Positions 42,373-53,103 of a stretch of 64,000 nucleotides of DNA are shown here, piece after piece. This stretch comes from Skermania piniformis. Lineage in GTDB: Bacteria; Actinomycetota; Actinomycetes; Mycobacteriales; Mycobacteriaceae. The stretch spans positions 682,001-746,000 of the forward strand of contig NZ_CP079105.1 in the NCBI RefSeq assembly GCF_019285775.1, given 5' to 3'. A program made the translations under genes and the position numbers. Positions within the stretch are counted from its first letter, which is position 1. Each line of letters begins with the position of its first letter. The notes under the pieces were generated by a model, which worked only from the letters and a program-made list of their open reading frames with translations, was not told the DNA's origin and searched no databases.

Positions 42373-43344
42373 ATGAGTGCGGTGCTGCCCGATCCGGCCG
42401 ATCTGCTCGCCGCCCTGCACGTGGTCCGGCTGCCGATGCGGGTGCGGTTCCGGGGTATCACCGAACGGGAGGTGGCCCTGCTGCACGGACCGGCCGGCTG
42501 GGGCGAATTCGGGGCCTTTCCGGAGTACCCCGACGCCGAAGCGGCGCACTGGCTCGCCGGTGCGATCGAAGCGGCCTGGATCGGGCCGCCGCCGGCGGTG
42601 CGGGCGCGGATCCCGGTGAATGCGACCGTGCCGGCCGTGCCCGCCGAGCAGGTACCGCAGATCCTGGCGCGATTCCCGGGGGTGGACACGGCGAAGGTGA
42701 AGGTTGCCGAGCCGGGGCAGGGTCTGGCCGACGACATCGCCCGGGTCGCCGCGGTGCGGGCTCGGGTACCGCACGTGCGGGTCGATGCCAACGGTGGCTG
42801 GTCGGTGTCGGCCGCGGCCGCGGCCTTGCGCGAGTTCGGCCCGCTGCAGTACGCCGAGCAACCGTGTCGCACGGTCGAGGAACTGGTCGCGCTGCGGCGG
42901 CAGGTGCCGGACGTGCCGATCGCCGCAGACGAGTCGATCCGGCGCGCCGAGGACCCGCTGCGCGTCGCCCGGGCCGGGGGACTGGACGTCGCGGTGGTGA
43001 AGGTGCCGCCGCTGGGTGGGATGCGGCAGACGCTGCGAATTGCCGAGCAGCTGAGCGGGTTCGGCGTGCCGATCGTGGTGTCCAGCGCACTGGACACCGC
43101 GGTCGGGATGAACGCCGCGCTGGCCGCGGCGGCCGCGCTGCCGGAGTTGCCGCTGGCTTGTGGATTGGCCACCGGGGAGTTCTTCGTCGACGATCTGGTG
43201 ACCGGGCGGGAGCTGCGCGACGGCGCGCTGGCCGGCGCTGCGCTCGAACCGGAACCCGACCGGCTCGCGCGGTTCGCCGCGCCGCCGGGCCGAGTGGCGT
43301 GGTGGCGGGATCGGGTCGTCCGGTGTACGGCACTGCTGGGGTGA
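42373..43344 (+). CDS. menC: o-succinylbenzoate synthase MenC
   Basis: A 323-residue enolase-superfamily dehydratase forming o-succinylbenzoate. Catalytic residues appear in order: Lys of TAKVKVAEPG, metal ligands in VRVDANGGW, YAEQPCRTVEEL and IAADESIRR, and the second Lys in VAVVKVPPLGG. SSALDTAVGMNAALAAAAAL and CGLATGEFF complete the barrel. Starts 21 bases after the thioesterase stop, so likely one transcript. Confidence 0.94.
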   Translation: MSAVLPDPADLLAALHVVRLPMRVRFRGITEREVALLHGPAGWGEFGAFPEYPDAEAAHWLAGAIEAAWIGPPPAVRARIPVNATVPAVPAEQVPQILARFPGVDTAKVKVAEPGQGLADDIARVAAVRARVPHVRVDANGGWSVSAAAAALREFGPLQYAEQPCRTVEELVALRRQVPDVPIAADESIRRAEDPLRVARAGGLDVAVVKVPPLGGMRQTLRIAEQLSGFGVPIVVSSALDTAVGMNAALAAAAALPELPLACGLATGEFFVDDLVTGRELRDGALAGAALEPEPDRLARFAAPPGRVAWWRDRVVRCTALLG

Positions 43345-43405
43345 TCGAGTCGGGATCGGGCGCGCGGTGGGCAGTGGTCGGTGCGGCTGGCTAGAGTGGC
43401 CCGCT

Positions 43406-43852
43406 GTGACCGCACAATTGACCGATACCCTGCTCGATTCCACTCACAAACCGGCGTTCGTCGCGGATGCCCAGAGCGTGCTCGATGGAGAGGTGGCAGC
43501 CAAGAAGGGCGCTTCCGGCCTCGCGGTGAAGGGTGGCTACGCCGCCATGAAGAAGGTGAGCCCGACCATCGTCGGCGACGCCCTCGACTCCCTGCTGCCG
43601 CAGTTCCTCCAGCAGTTGCAGCCGTTCTGGCAGGACTACCAGGCCGGCGGTGCCGGCAGCTTCGCCGACGCGCTGACCGCGCGCAGCGACGAGGCGGCGG
43701 AGGCGCTGCTCAGCGTGACCGATGCCCGGGCCGAGCGCTCGTCCCGGCCGTCCATGACCAAGATCTACTCGTCGATGCGTGGTGCCGCCAAGAAGCATGT
43801 CATCGAGGCTCTGCCGCAGGTCGGTGCACTGGTACAACGGCACGCCGGCTGA
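43406..43852 (+). CDS. DUF6918-type conserved hypothetical protein
   Basis: A 148-residue helical protein starting TAQLTDTLLDSTHKPAFVAD and containing KKGASGLAVKGGYAAMKKV, a pattern common to a family conserved in Mycobacteriales and of unknown function. No membrane or signal segment. GTG 43406 is chosen over an upstream ATG because TAGAGT (43392-43397) predicts transcription starting within 2 bases of it. It sits between menC and menD but nothing in it suggests a menaquinone role. Confidence 0.75.
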   Translation: MTAQLTDTLLDSTHKPAFVADAQSVLDGEVAAKKGASGLAVKGGYAAMKKVSPTIVGDALDSLLPQFLQQLQPFWQDYQAGGAGSFADALTARSDEAAEALLSVTDARAERSSRPSMTKIYSSMRGAAKKHVIEALPQVGALVQRHAG

Positions 43853-43901
43853 ACGTAGGTCCGCGATGATCGGACCGGTTCGAGTCTGACAGGCTGAGGG
43901 T

Positions 43902-45512
43902 GTGAACCCGTCCACTGCGCAGGCGAACGTGGTCGTGGACGAGTTGATCCGCGGTGGTGTCCGCGAGGTCGTGCTCTGTCCGGGGTCGCGCAACGCCCCG
44001 CTCGCGTTCGCCCTGCAGGCTGCCGATGCCGCCGGCCGGCTCCGGTTGCACCTGCGGATCGACGAGCGCACCGCCGGGTTCCTGGCGATCGGTCTGGCGA
44101 TAGCCGGCGACTGCCCGGTGCCGGTGGTGATGACCTCGGGCACCGCGGTGGCCAATCTCGGCCCCGCGGTGCTGGAGGCGAACTACGCCCGGGTTCCGCT
44201 GATCGTCTTGAGCGCGAACCGGCCGTACGAGATGCTCGGCACCGGTGCGAACCAGACCGTCGAGCAGTTCGGCCTGTTCGGCACCCAGGTGCGTGCCTCG
44301 ATCAGCCTCGGGCTGGCCGAGCCGGCCCCGTTCCCGAACAGTCAGTGGCGCTCGGCGGTATGCCGGGTACTCGCCGCGGCCCGCGGGACCCGATCCGGCA
44401 ACGCGGGCCCGGTGCACTTCGATATCCCGCTGCGGGAACCGTTGGTGCCCGGTCCGGCAAGCCTGCTCGACGCTCCGGCCGGCCGGCCCGACGGCGGCCC
44501 GTGGACGGTGACCCGGCACGGCACTCTCGACGTCCCGGTGGAGATCGATCTGGGTCCGGACACGGTGGTCGTGTCCGGACACGGGTCGGCCCGGCGGCCG
44601 GAACTGACCGGGGTGCCGACCGTGGCCGAACCGACCGCTCCGTTACACGGCCCGCCGCTGCATCCCTTGGCCCTGGCCCGGCTGCAGCCCCGACAAGCCG
44701 TCATCACCGGCCGCCCCACCTTGCATCGCGAGGTGGCGCGCCTGCTCGCCGACCCGCAGGTGCGGGTGTATGCGCTGACCACCGGCCCGCGCTGGCCGGA
44801 CGTTTCCGGCAATGTCGTCGCCACCGGCACCCGGGCCGTGGTGTCCGGGACGCCCCGGGCCGGCTGGTTGACGCACTGCCGCGCCGCGACCGGGCGGGCC
44901 GACGACGCGGTGCGTGCCGCGCTCGCCGATCGGACTGCGGCAACCGGCCTGCAGGTCGCTGCGGTGGTGCTCGACGCGCTCACCGACGGTGATCTGCTGC
45001 TGCTCGGTGCGTCGAACCCGGTGCGGGATGCGGCGTTGGTCGGCTACCCGCGTCCCGGGGTGACGGTGCTGGCGAATCGAGGTGTCGCCGGTATCGACGG
45101 CACCGTGTCCACCGCGGTCGGTGCGGCCCTGCATCACCGCGGCCGGACCATCGCCCTGATCGGCGACCTGACGTTCCTGCACGACGCTGCGGGCCTGTTG
45201 ATCGGGCGCGACGAGCCGCGGCCGGACGATCTGACCATCGTGGTCGCCAACGACGACGGGGGCGGCATCTTCGAGCTGCTCGAACAAGGCGACCCGCAGT
45301 ACGCGGGGGTGTTCGAGCGAGTTTTCGGGACCCCGCACGGGATGAACTTGGCGGCGTTGTGCGCGGCATACCGGATCCCGCACCAGCTGGTCGACCCGGC
45401 GAAGCTGGCTGCGTTGCTCGACGCGCCGGGCGACGGAATCCGGGTACTGGAGGTGACCACCGACCGGGCCGGGCTACGCGAGTTGCACGCCGCAGTCCGG
45501 GCGGGCCTGTGA
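43902..45512 (+). CDS. menD: SEPHCHC synthase MenD
   Basis: A 536-residue thiamine-diphosphate enzyme that adds 2-oxoglutarate-derived succinic semialdehyde to isochorismate, the first committed step. N-terminal [20 protein letters not shown] and [17 protein letters not shown] (catalytic Glu), middle [11 protein letters not shown], and C-terminal ThDP/Mg site [16 protein letters not shown] with [14 protein letters not shown] start; CAGGCT (43890-43895) lies 12 bases upstream as a weak leaderless -10. The stop overlaps the next gene by 4 bases. Confidence 0.96.
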   Translation: MNPSTAQANVVVDELIRGGVREVVLCPGSRNAPLAFALQAADAAGRLRLHLRIDERTAGFLAIGLAIAGDCPVPVVMTSGTAVANLGPAVLEANYARVPLIVLSANRPYEMLGTGANQTVEQFGLFGTQVRASISLGLAEPAPFPNSQWRSAVCRVLAAARGTRSGNAGPVHFDIPLREPLVPGPASLLDAPAGRPDGGPWTVTRHGTLDVPVEIDLGPDTVVVSGHGSARRPELTGVPTVAEPTAPLHGPPLHPLALARLQPRQAVITGRPTLHREVARLLADPQVRVYALTTGPRWPDVSGNVVATGTRAVVSGTPRAGWLTHCRAATGRADDAVRAALADRTAATGLQVAAVVLDALTDGDLLLLGASNPVRDAALVGYPRPGVTVLANRGVAGIDGTVSTAVGAALHHRGRTIALIGDLTFLHDAAGLLIGRDEPRPDDLTIVVANDDGGGIFELLEQGDPQYAGVFERVFGTPHGMNLAALCAAYRIPHQLVDPAKLAALLDAPGDGIRVLEVTTDRAGLRELHAAVRAGL

Positions 45513-46003
45513 GCCGCCGCGCGACTCGACCCCGCCGATACCGCCGACTGGGCCGGTTCGCTTTGCTGACCGCCACGTTCTTTTCCTTGTTGGCGGTACT
45601 GCTGGTACTCGGGGCGGTGCACAACGACCTCGAGATCGACGGTGACAAGGGGGTCGCGACCGCGGAGGTACTGTCGGCCGGCCGGCTGCGGTCGGCGGTG
45701 AGCTTCGTCACCCCGGACGGAAATATCCGGAACCCGAAACTGGGGGTGCTGTATCCGACGAACTTGATCGTCGGGCAGCGAATCGACGTCGAATATGCCC
45801 GGTCCGACCCCGAGCTGGTCCGGGTGGCGGGCCGGGACGCACGGGTCGCGCTCCTGCCCGCCGGGTCGGTGATCGCCGTTGCCTGGGCGCTGGCGCTTCC
45901 GGCGTGGTGGTGGTGTCGGCGGGCGCAACGCCGGCGGCCCGACGTCGCTTCGCCGAGTGGCCGGGTCCCGGCGCAGCTGGATCAGCATCATCTCGCCGGG
46001 TGA
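45509..46003 (+). CDS. DUF3592-like membrane protein coupled to menD
   Basis: A 164-residue membrane protein: basic start, helix [21 protein letters not shown], an extracytoplasmic beta-rich domain ([40 protein letters not shown]) and a second helix [17 protein letters not shown]. This is the DUF3592 layout and corresponds to the gene after menD in mycobacteria (Rv0556). GTG at 45509 overlaps the menD stop by 4 bases. Function unknown. Confidence 0.83.
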   Translation: MSRRATRPRRYRRLGRFALLTATFFSLLAVLLVLGAVHNDLEIDGDKGVATAEVLSAGRLRSAVSFVTPDGNIRNPKLGVLYPTNLIVGQRIDVEYARSDPELVRVAGRDARVALLPAGSVIAVAWALALPAWWWCRRAQRRRPDVASPSGRVPAQLDQHHLAG

Positions 46004-46013
46004 AGTCAGGCGA

Positions 46014-46019
46014 TAGGGT
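46014..46019 (+). promoter_or_regulatory. -10 element for menG
   Basis: TAGGGT, exactly 12 bases before the menG GTG at 46026; predicts a leaderless transcript even though the gene follows menD and the DUF3592 gene closely. Confidence 0.55.
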
Positions 46020-46025
46020 CGAAAC

Positions 46026-46724
46026 GTGACCTCTGCACCCGGACGCGCCTCGCTGGCCAAGGATCCCCACGATGTCGCGTCGATGTTCGACGGCGTGGCC
46101 GGTCGGTACGACCTCACCAACACGGTGTTGTCCGGCGGTCTGGATCGTTACTGGCGGACGGCCACCCGGCGGGAGCTGCAGCTACGGTCCGGCGAACGAG
46201 TGTTGGACCTGGCTGCCGGGACCGGGGTTTCGACGGTCGAGCTGGCCAAGTCGGGCGCCTGGTGTGTGGCCACCGACTTCTCCAAGGGCATGCTGTCGGC
46301 CGGGCGGCAGCGCCGGGTGCCCAAGGTGGCCGGCGACGCGACCGCCCTGCCGTACGCGGACGCCGCCTTCGACGCGGCGACGATTTCGTTCGGCTTGCGC
46401 AATGTGGTGGACCCGACAGCGGCGCTGCGCGAGCTGGCGCGGGTGACCCGACCGGGCGGCCGGCTGGTGGTGTGCGAATTCTCCACACCGGTGTGGCGTC
46501 CGTTTCAGGTGGTGTACCTGGAGTACCTGATGCGGGCCCTGCCCTGGGTGGCCCAGCGGGTCAGCAGCAATCCGGCAGCGTATGTGTACCTGGCGGAATC
46601 GATCCGCGCCTGGCCGGCGCAGGCCGCGCTCGCGGACATCCTCGGTGCGGCCGGCTGGGCCGAGGTGACGTGGCGAAACCTGACCGGTGGCATCGTCGCG
46701 CTGCACCACGGGATCCGGGCCTGA
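46026..46724 (+). CDS. menG: Demethylmenaquinone methyltransferase MenG (UbiE-type)
   Basis: A 232-residue SAM-dependent methyltransferase for the last ring step of menaquinone. [20 protein letters not shown] and [17 protein letters not shown] are the UbiE signature region; SAM motif [37 protein letters not shown] and [15 protein letters not shown] follow; the ending [14 protein letters not shown] is characteristic. GTG start from its own probable leaderless promoter. Confidence 0.95.
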   Translation: MTSAPGRASLAKDPHDVASMFDGVAGRYDLTNTVLSGGLDRYWRTATRRELQLRSGERVLDLAAGTGVSTVELAKSGAWCVATDFSKGMLSAGRQRRVPKVAGDATALPYADAAFDAATISFGLRNVVDPTAALRELARVTRPGGRLVVCEFSTPVWRPFQVVYLEYLMRALPWVAQRVSSNPAAYVYLAESIRAWPAQAALADILGAAGWAEVTWRNLTGGIVALHHGIRA

Positions 46725-46815
46725 GGCCGGCTTCGGGTTTTTCGCGCCAGGGCGCCCGCGACAGCGCCGGCTGCACCCCGGCACCGGCGGAAACCGGATC
46801 GATATCGAGCCCGCG

Positions 46816-46821
46816 GATAAT
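46816..46821 (+). promoter_or_regulatory. -10 element for the nitrate reductase fusion gene
   Basis: GATAAT, exactly 12 bases before the GTG at 46828. It decides the start codon: a leaderless mRNA would begin on that GTG. Confidence 0.6.
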
Positions 46822-46827
46822 AGCGGG

Positions 46828-49800
46828 GTGCAGTCATCTTCCGGTCCACCTATCCGAACCATGTGCAGCTATTGCGGGGTGGGTTGCGGTCTGGTCGTGC
46901 ACACGGCGCCGGGACCGGACGGAACCCCGATCGTGGCAAAGGTCGTCGGTGATCGGCTGCACCCGGCCAACTCGGGTCGGCTGTGTACGAAGGGGAGAAC
47001 CCACTCCGAGCTGATGGCGGCGCCGGGCCGGATGACCACGGCATATCGGCGCACCGATGGAAAGCTGGAGCCGGTCGGCACCGACGTGGCGGTCGCCGAC
47101 GTGGCCCACCGGCTGACCGCGATCCGCGACGAGTACGGCCCGGATGCGATCGCGGTATACGTGTCCGGTCAGTTGTCGATCGAGGCACAGTACCTGGCGA
47201 ACAAGCTGGCCAAGGGCTATCTGCGGACGATGCACATCGAGTCCAATTCGCGGCTGTGTATGGCCGGCGCGAGTTCCGGTTACAAGCTCTCGTTCGGCGC
47301 CGACGGACCGCCCGGCTCCTATACCGACATCGACGCCGCCGACCTGTTTTTCGTCATCGGATCGAATCTGGCCGACTGTCATCCGATCTTGTTTTTTCGC
47401 CTGACCGACCGATTGCGAGCGGGTGCACGACTGATCGTCGTCGATCCGCGACGTACCGCTACCGCGGACAAGGCGGATCTGTTCCTGCAGATCCGGCCCG
47501 GCACCGACCTGGCGTTGCTCAACGGTCTGCTCCACCTGCTGGTTGCCGCCGGCGACATCGATCAGTCGTTCATCGCCGAACACACCGAGGGCTGGGCCGC
47601 GATGGGCCCGTTGCTGGCCGATTACCCCCCGGCGCGGGTGGCCGCGCTGACAGGTCTGGCGGAGGCCGACATCCGGACCGCGGCACGCTGGATCGGCGCG
47701 GCGGGGGAGTGGGTGAGTTTATGGACGATGGGGCTGAACCAGTCCACCCGCGGTACCTGGAATACCAACGCGATCTGCAATCTGCATCTCGCCACCGGTG
47801 CAATCTGTCGGCCGGGCAGCGGTCCGCTGTCGCTCACCGGTCAGCCCAACGCGATGGGCGGCCGGGAGATGGGGTACCTGGGGCCGGGGCTGCCCGGGCA
47901 GCGGTCGCTCCTGGATCCGGCGGACCGCACGTTCGTCGAGGCAGCCTGGGGGCTGGTCCCGGGCACGCTGCGGACCGAGGCCGGGCCGGGCGCGATCGAG
48001 CTGTTTCGGCGGCTGGGTACCGGTGAGATCAAGGCGTGCTGGATCATCTGCACGAACCCGGTGGCCAGCGTCGCGAATCGGGCGACCGTGCTCGCCGGCC
48101 TGGCTGCGGCCGACCTGGTGATCGTGCAGGACACCTATACCGAAACCGCCACTGCGGAGCACGCCGACATCCTGCTGCCCGCGGCGCTGTGGGCCGAGGC
48201 CGACGGTGTCCAGGTCAACTCGGAGCGGACGGTCACGTTGGCGGCGCGCGCGGTCGATCCGATCGGCGACGCCCGCCCGGACTGGCAGCTGATCGCCCAG
48301 GTTGCATCCGCGATGGGTTTCGCGGGATTCGAGTACGGGTCCAGCGCGGAGGTGTTCGACGAGATCCGCCGGTTCTGGAACCCGCAGACCGGGTGGGACC
48401 TGCGCGGGATCGACTATCGGCGGCTCCGGTCCGGCCCGGTGCAGTGGCCGGCACCGCCGAACGATCCGGCGTCGCGGCATCCGATCCGGTACCGCAACGA
48501 CGGGATCTCGCAGAGCCGGCACGTCGCCGCAGATGGGACGGTGCCCCGACTGGCGTTCGCCACGCCGAGTCGGCGAGCGGTGTTCTGGCCGCGGCCGCAC
48601 CTGGACCCGGCCGAGCTGCCGGACACCGATTACCCGTTCCTGCTGAACACCGGGCGATTGCCGCACCACTGGCACACGCTGACCAAGACCGGCAAGATCG
48701 GCGTGCTGAATCGGCTGCATCCGACGCCGTTCGTCGAGTTGCATCCGGATGACGCGGCGCGGCTGGGGATCGCCGACGGTGACCGGGTGGAAGTGGCGTC
48801 GCGACGCGGGCGGGCGGTGCTGGCCGCGGTGTCGACCGACCGAGTGCAACCGGGCGGTTGTTTCGCGCCGTTCCACTGGAACGATGTGCACGGCCCGGAC
48901 CTCGCGATCAACGCGGTGACCAGCGACGCCGTCGATCCGGTGTCGCTGCAGCCGGAGTACAAGGTGGCGGCGGTGGCGTTGCGCCGGGTGGCCGGCCCGG
49001 TACGGACCGCGGCGACCGATCCCCGGGCGCTCCGGCAGCCGCAGCCGAGGGCGTCGCGAGCCGGCCGGCCGATCCGGCTCGTCTGGGGCTCGCAGACCGG
49101 CAACGCTGAACGGCTCGCGGTCGGCACGGCGGATCGACTCGTCCGGGCCGGGTTCGCGCCGGCGGTCGTCCCGCTCGACGATTGCCGGCTCGCCGATCTG
49201 ACCGGCGATCTGCTGATCGTAACCAGTACTTTCGGCGACGGCGGGCCACCGGACAACGCGCTCGGGTTCACCGCCCGACTGAGCGAAACTCGGCGGCTGG
49301 ACGGGTTGCGGTTCGCCGTGCTCGCCCTCGGCGACTCCAGCTACCGGGATTTCTGCGGTTACGGTCGGCGGCTGGACGAGACCTTGGCCCGCCTCGGCGC
49401 GACTCGACTGCTGGCCCGGGTCGATTGCGAGCCGGATTACGACGAGCCCGCGCAGCGCTGGCTGGCGAACGTGACGGCGGTGCTCGGCGGCCGCGCGGTG
49501 ACTCGGGCCGGCTCGCCGGCGGTGACTCGGGCCGGCTCGCCGGCGGTGACTCGGGCCGGCTCGCCGGCGGTAACCCCGCCGGTGTCGGTGCCGGCCCGGA
49601 TCCTCCGGAACGAGCCGTTGTCCCGGCCGGGTGCGAGCAAAGAGGTGCGGTGCATCGGGTTCGAGCCGGCCGCCGGGAGCTACGCGGCCGGCGATCTGCT
49701 CGGCGTCCAACCGGTGAACGATCCGGCCTTGGTCGCCGAGTGGTTGGCGGTGACCGGCGCCGATGCCGATCCGGCGGCATTGACCGACCACCTGGACATC

Positions 49801-50643
49801 GCCGAGATCACCGATCCGCTGCTGGCGTTGGTATCGGCCGAGCATCCGGATTCGGCGCCGGCTCGACTGCTGGCCGGCGCCGACCGGGCCGGGCTGGACC
49901 GGTATCGGCGGGGCCGCCAAGCCGTCGACGTGCTGCGGGAGTTCCCGGTCCGGGCGGATTGGTCGGAGTGGCAGCGGGTGCTGCGGCCGTTGCGGGCGCG
50001 GCGGTACTCGATCTCGTCCAGCCCGCTGGTCGCACCGGAGGAGGTGCAGGTCACCGTCGGCGCGGTCCGCTACCCCAGCGCGGTCCGCCGCGGCGTGGTG
50101 CGTGGCGGGGTCTGCTCGACGTTCCTCGCCGACCGCGCCCGGTCGGCCCGGGTCCACGTGCAGCGGGCGCCGCACTTCCGGGTACCCGCGGATCCCGCGG
50201 CGCCGATGGTCATGATCGGCCCCGGTACCGGGATCGCGCCGTTTCGTGCGTTTCTGCAACAGCGCCGAGCTCAGGGCAGTCCGGGACGGAACTGGTTGTT
50301 CTTCGGTGATCGGCATGCGGCCGACAACTTCTACTATCGCGCCGAGCTCACCGCGATGTGCCGAACCGGGCTGTTGGATCGACTGGACCTGGCGTTCTCC
50401 CGGGATCAGCCGGAGCGGATCTACGTGCAGCACCGAATGGTGGAGCAGGGCGCGCGATTGTGGGCGTGGCTGACCGCCGGTGCGTACCTCTATGTCTGCG
50501 GTGACGCCACCCGGATGGCGCCGGACGTGGACGCAGCGTTGCTCCGGATCGTCCGGGAACACGGTCGGCTCGATCACGACGGTGCCCTGGCATTCCGGCA
50601 CCGGTTGGTCGCCGAGCAGCGGTATCAGCGGGACATCTACTGA
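46828..50643 (+). CDS. Fused assimilatory nitrate reductase / flavoprotein reductase
   Basis: A 1271-residue single-chain electron-transfer enzyme. Residues 1-690: NasA-type bis-MGD nitrate reductase with [4Fe-4S] ligands C13, C16, C20 (CSYCGVGC) and C53, and the Mo-ligand region [12 protein letters not shown] (C144). Residues about 750-880: flavodoxin domain ([11 protein letters not shown]). Residues 915-1271: CysJ-like FAD/NADPH reductase ([34 protein letters not shown], ending RDIY with the flavin-stacking Tyr). NAD(P)H can thus reduce nitrate without a separate reductase subunit. A 24-bp repeat lengthens the hinge at 890-914. Sits between menG and menJ, where M. tuberculosis has unrelated genes. 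Confidence 0.93.
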   Translation: MQSSSGPPIRTMCSYCGVGCGLVVHTAPGPDGTPIVAKVVGDRLHPANSGRLCTKGRTHSELMAAPGRMTTAYRRTDGKLEPVGTDVAVADVAHRLTAIRDEYGPDAIAVYVSGQLSIEAQYLANKLAKGYLRTMHIESNSRLCMAGASSGYKLSFGADGPPGSYTDIDAADLFFVIGSNLADCHPILFFRLTDRLRAGARLIVVDPRRTATADKADLFLQIRPGTDLALLNGLLHLLVAAGDIDQSFIAEHTEGWAAMGPLLADYPPARVAALTGLAEADIRTAARWIGAAGEWVSLWTMGLNQSTRGTWNTNAICNLHLATGAICRPGSGPLSLTGQPNAMGGREMGYLGPGLPGQRSLLDPADRTFVEAAWGLVPGTLRTEAGPGAIELFRRLGTGEIKACWIICTNPVASVANRATVLAGLAAADLVIVQDTYTETATAEHADILLPAALWAEADGVQVNSERTVTLAARAVDPIGDARPDWQLIAQVASAMGFAGFEYGSSAEVFDEIRRFWNPQTGWDLRGIDYRRLRSGPVQWPAPPNDPASRHPIRYRNDGISQSRHVAADGTVPRLAFATPSRRAVFWPRPHLDPAELPDTDYPFLLNTGRLPHHWHTLTKTGKIGVLNRLHPTPFVELHPDDAARLGIADGDRVEVASRRGRAVLAAVSTDRVQPGGCFAPFHWNDVHGPDLAINAVTSDAVDPVSLQPEYKVAAVALRRVAGPVRTAATDPRALRQPQPRASRAGRPIRLVWGSQTGNAERLAVGTADRLVRAGFAPAVVPLDDCRLADLTGDLLIVTSTFGDGGPPDNALGFTARLSETRRLDGLRFAVLALGDSSYRDFCGYGRRLDETLARLGATRLLARVDCEPDYDEPAQRWLANVTAVLGGRAVTRAGSPAVTRAGSPAVTRAGSPAVTPPVSVPARILRNEPLSRPGASKEVRCIGFEPAAGSYAAGDLLGVQPVNDPALVAEWLAVTGADADPAALTDHLDIAEITDPLLALVSAEHPDSAPARLLAGADRAGLDRYRRGRQAVDVLREFPVRADWSEWQRVLRPLRARRYSISSSPLVAPEEVQVTVGAVRYPSAVRRGVVRGGVCSTFLADRARSARVHVQRAPHFRVPADPAAPMVMIGPGTGIAPFRAFLQQRRAQGSPGRNWLFFGDRHAADNFYYRAELTAMCRTGLLDRLDLAFSRDQPERIYVQHRMVEQGARLWAWLTAGAYLYVCGDATRMAPDVDAALLRIVREHGRLDHDGALAFRHRLVAEQRYQRDIY
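49495..49566. repeat. 24-bp tandem repeat in the fusion-enzyme hinge
   Basis: Three perfect consecutive 24-bp units starting GCGGTGACTCGG, followed by a partial fourth, encoding AVTRAGSP three times between the flavodoxin and FAD domains. In frame; a flexible linker likely to vary in length between strains. Confidence 0.95.
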
Positions 50644-50666
50644 CCGGATGCGCTGCGCTGCCGGGT

Positions 50667-51920
50667 TCAGGCGAACGGCACCCGGTCGTCGAATCGCAGC
50701 GACGCCCCGCCGGCTCGCCGCCAGGCGCGGGCCACCAGATCGGTGTCCTCGTCGGTGACCAGGTTGCCCATCACCCGGACCGCGACCTTCATCAGCGCTG
50801 TGGAGCGCAGGGTCGGCGGGCCGCCCAGCGGGACCGTGCGAGGGTGCGTGGCCAGGCCGGCGACCCGGCGGGCGATCGAGAACGCCCGGCCGTACTTCGC
50901 CCGCAGTACGTCCGGCCACACGTCGGACAGGTCCGGCTCGTCGAGCAGCTCCGCGAGCAGCCGGCCGCCCTCCAGGCCGTAGTCGATCCCTTCGCCGTTG
51001 AGTGGATTGATGCAGCCGGCAGCGTCGCCGACCAGTGCCCAGTTCGGCCCGGCGACCCCGGACACCGCACCGCCCATCGGCAACAGCGCCGAAGCCACCG
51101 CCCGCGGCGCCCCGTCGAACGCCCACTCCGCGCGACGCTGCTCGGTATAGAACTCGAGCAGCGGCTTCAGCGATACGTGCGCCGGGCGCGCCGCCGTCGC
51201 CAGATAGCCGACGCCGATGTTGACCTCGCCGGTGGCGAGCGGGAACACCCAGCCATAGCCGGGTTGCAGGGTGCCGGACCGGTCGCGCAACTCCAGATGT
51301 GAGGTGATCCACTCGTCGTCGCTGCGACCGGAGCGGATGTAGGCGCGCGCGGCCACCCCGTAGGCATGGTCCCGGTGCCAGATCCGGCCGAGTTGCTTGC
51401 CGATCGGCGAGCGCACCCCGTCCGCGACGATCAGGGTTTGGCAGCCGACGGTGCGTGGGCCGTCCGGGGTGGTGAACCGGACTGCGGCCACCCGACTGCC
51501 GACCCGGACCACCTCCATCGCGCGGCTGCCCTGCAGCATCCGGGCGCCGCATTCGACGGCACGCAGCCGAATCCGGTCGTCCAGCTCGGTCCGCGGAACC
51601 GCACTCCCGGAGCCCGGATAGGCACAATCGGGCCAGGCCAAGGTCGCTTCACGGCCGAATCCGGCCAGGCGGAGCCCCCGGTTCACCGCGCGCGCACGCA
51701 CCCAATCGCCCAGACCGAGCCGGTCCAGCTCGGCGAGCGCCCGCGGGGTCAGGCCGTCACCGCAGGTCTTGTCCCGGGGGAACACGGCGGCATCGGTGAG
51801 CAGCACCTCACGGCCGCCCTGGGCGGCCCAGGCGGCCGCGGACGCACCCGCCGGGCCGGCGCCGACGACGACGACCTCGACGTGGTCGTCGACCATGATT
51901 CCGGCGTTTTCTCCACCCAT
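50667..51920 (-). CDS. menJ: Menaquinone beta-isoprene reductase MenJ (geranylgeranyl reductase family)
   Basis: A 417-residue FAD enzyme. The dinucleotide motif is EVVVVGAGPAGASAAAWAA, then RDKTCGDGLTPRALAELDRLG, the family substrate motif GYGWVFPLATGEVNIGVGYL, and the FAD closing motif ALVGDAAGCINPLNGEGIDY. In M. tuberculosis the orthologue (Rv0561c) saturates the second isoprene of menaquinone-9. ATG at 51920 or 51896; minus-strand GATGAT (51932-51927) is 12 bases before the first. Divergent from the polyprenyl synthase gene, the same arrangement as in mycobacteria. Confidence 0.92.
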   Translation of the reverse strand: MGGENAGIMVDDHVEVVVVGAGPAGASAAAWAAQGGREVLLTDAAVFPRDKTCGDGLTPRALAELDRLGLGDWVRARAVNRGLRLAGFGREATLAWPDCAYPGSGSAVPRTELDDRIRLRAVECGARMLQGSRAMEVVRVGSRVAAVRFTTPDGPRTVGCQTLIVADGVRSPIGKQLGRIWHRDHAYGVAARAYIRSGRSDDEWITSHLELRDRSGTLQPGYGWVFPLATGEVNIGVGYLATAARPAHVSLKPLLEFYTEQRRAEWAFDGAPRAVASALLPMGGAVSGVAGPNWALVGDAAGCINPLNGEGIDYGLEGGRLLAELLDEPDLSDVWPDVLRAKYGRAFSIARRVAGLATHPRTVPLGGPPTLRSTALMKVAVRVMGNLVTDEDTDLVARAWRRAGGASLRFDDRVPFA

Positions 51921-51969
51921 GTCGCCATCATCGCAGCCGGGTCCGGGTGCCGATGCTGCGCCGGGGCAC

Positions 51970-51975
51970 TAAGTT
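51970..51975 (+). promoter_or_regulatory. -10 element for the polyprenyl synthase gene
   Basis: TAAGTT, 14 bases before the GTG at 51984; places transcription within about two bases of that codon and favours it over the GTG at 52023. Confidence 0.45.
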
Positions 51976-51983
51976 GCATAGGC

Positions 51984-53036
51984 GTGGGTGCACATGCGTG
52001 GCCGCCAGCCGGAACCGACACCGTGAGCGTGCGCGACGCCGATACCGTGGCCGGGGGTCTGGATCTCGGTAATGCCGAGATCGCAGAAACCGTCCGGGTC
52101 GGCCTCGGTGCGGTGGAGGAGCTACTCGTCGCGGAACTGTCCGACGGCGAGGCCTTCCTCACCGATGCCGCGCTGCACCTGACCCGGGCCGGCGGCAAGC
52201 GGTTCCGGCCGTTGTTCACCATCCTGACCGGCCGGCTGGGCCCGCGGCCGGACGACCCGGCGATCATCACCGCGGCCACCGTGGTGGAGTTGGTGCATCT
52301 GGCCACCTTGTATCACGACGATGTGATGGACGAGGCCAGCCTGCGCCGGGGGGCGCCGTCGGCCAACTCCCGGTGGGGCAACAGTGTGGCGATCCTGGCC
52401 GGCGACTACTTGTTCGCGCACGCCTCGCGGCTGGTCTCGACGCTGGGTCCGGATGCGGTGCGGATCATTGCCGAAACCTTCGCCGAGCTGGTCACCGGGC
52501 AGATGCGGGAGACCATCGGAGCGACCGACGCGCTCGACCCGGTATCGCACTATCTGAAGGTGATCTGGGAGAAGACCGGCTCGCTGATCGCGACGTCCGG
52601 CCGGTTCGGCGGCACCTTCTCCGGTGCCGGTTCGGCGGACGTGGAGCGGCTGGCCCGACTCGGCGACGTGGTCGGCACGGCGTTTCAGATCTCCGACGAC
52701 ATCATCGACATCTCGTCGGAATCGGCCCAGTCGGGCAAGACGCCGGGCACCGATCTCCGCGAGGGGGTGCACACCTTGCCGGTGCTGTACGCACTGCGTG
52801 AGCCGGGCCCGGAAGGTGACCGGCTGCGCGAGCTGCTGGCCGGGCCGGTCACCTCGGACGCGGCGGTCGCGGAGGCGCTGACGCTGCTCGGCCGCTCACC
52901 CGGGATGACGCTGGCGAAGCGGAAGCTGGCCGGCTATGCCGATCTCGCCCGGGGCGAGTTGGCCGAGCTGCCGACCGGCCCGGCCAACGACGCGCTGGGC
53001 CGGTTGGTCGACTACACGATCGAGCGGGTCGGGTAG
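51984..53036 (+). CDS. Polyprenyl diphosphate synthase (menaquinone side chain)
   Basis: A 350-residue trans-prenyltransferase with the two Asp-rich motifs: [15 protein letters not shown] (first) and [12 protein letters not shown] (second), plus [10 protein letters not shown]. It elongates a polyprenyl diphosphate; next to menJ and menG it most likely supplies the menaquinone tail used by MenA (Rv0562/GrcC1 position). GTG 51984 chosen from the promoter; GTG 52023 would remove 13 poorly conserved residues. Chain length cannot be read with certainty. Confidence 0.92.
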   Translation: MGAHAWPPAGTDTVSVRDADTVAGGLDLGNAEIAETVRVGLGAVEELLVAELSDGEAFLTDAALHLTRAGGKRFRPLFTILTGRLGPRPDDPAIITAATVVELVHLATLYHDDVMDEASLRRGAPSANSRWGNSVAILAGDYLFAHASRLVSTLGPDAVRIIAETFAELVTGQMRETIGATDALDPVSHYLKVIWEKTGSLIATSGRFGGTFSGAGSADVERLARLGDVVGTAFQISDDIIDISSESAQSGKTPGTDLREGVHTLPVLYALREPGPEGDRLRELLAGPVTSDAAVAEALTLLGRSPGMTLAKRKLAGYADLARGELAELPTGPANDALGRLVDYTIERVG

Positions 53037-53103
53037 CGCGCCGGGAACCCGACACCCGCGTCGGTTCGTTTCCGGTGCGAAGCGCGCCGAACAGGAGGTC
53101 GGA

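Noticed and set aside
49495-49566. Regular 24-bp repeats considered as a CRISPR array
   Set aside because: Units are directly adjacent without spacers, in frame inside an enzyme hinge, and no cas genes are present.
47719-51627. A 1302-codon open frame on the minus strand opposite the nitrate reductase fusion and menJ
   Set aside because: It mirrors the plus-strand enzyme with recognisable motifs, is rich in Arg/Pro/Gly of random high-GC type and matches no family: an antisense shadow.
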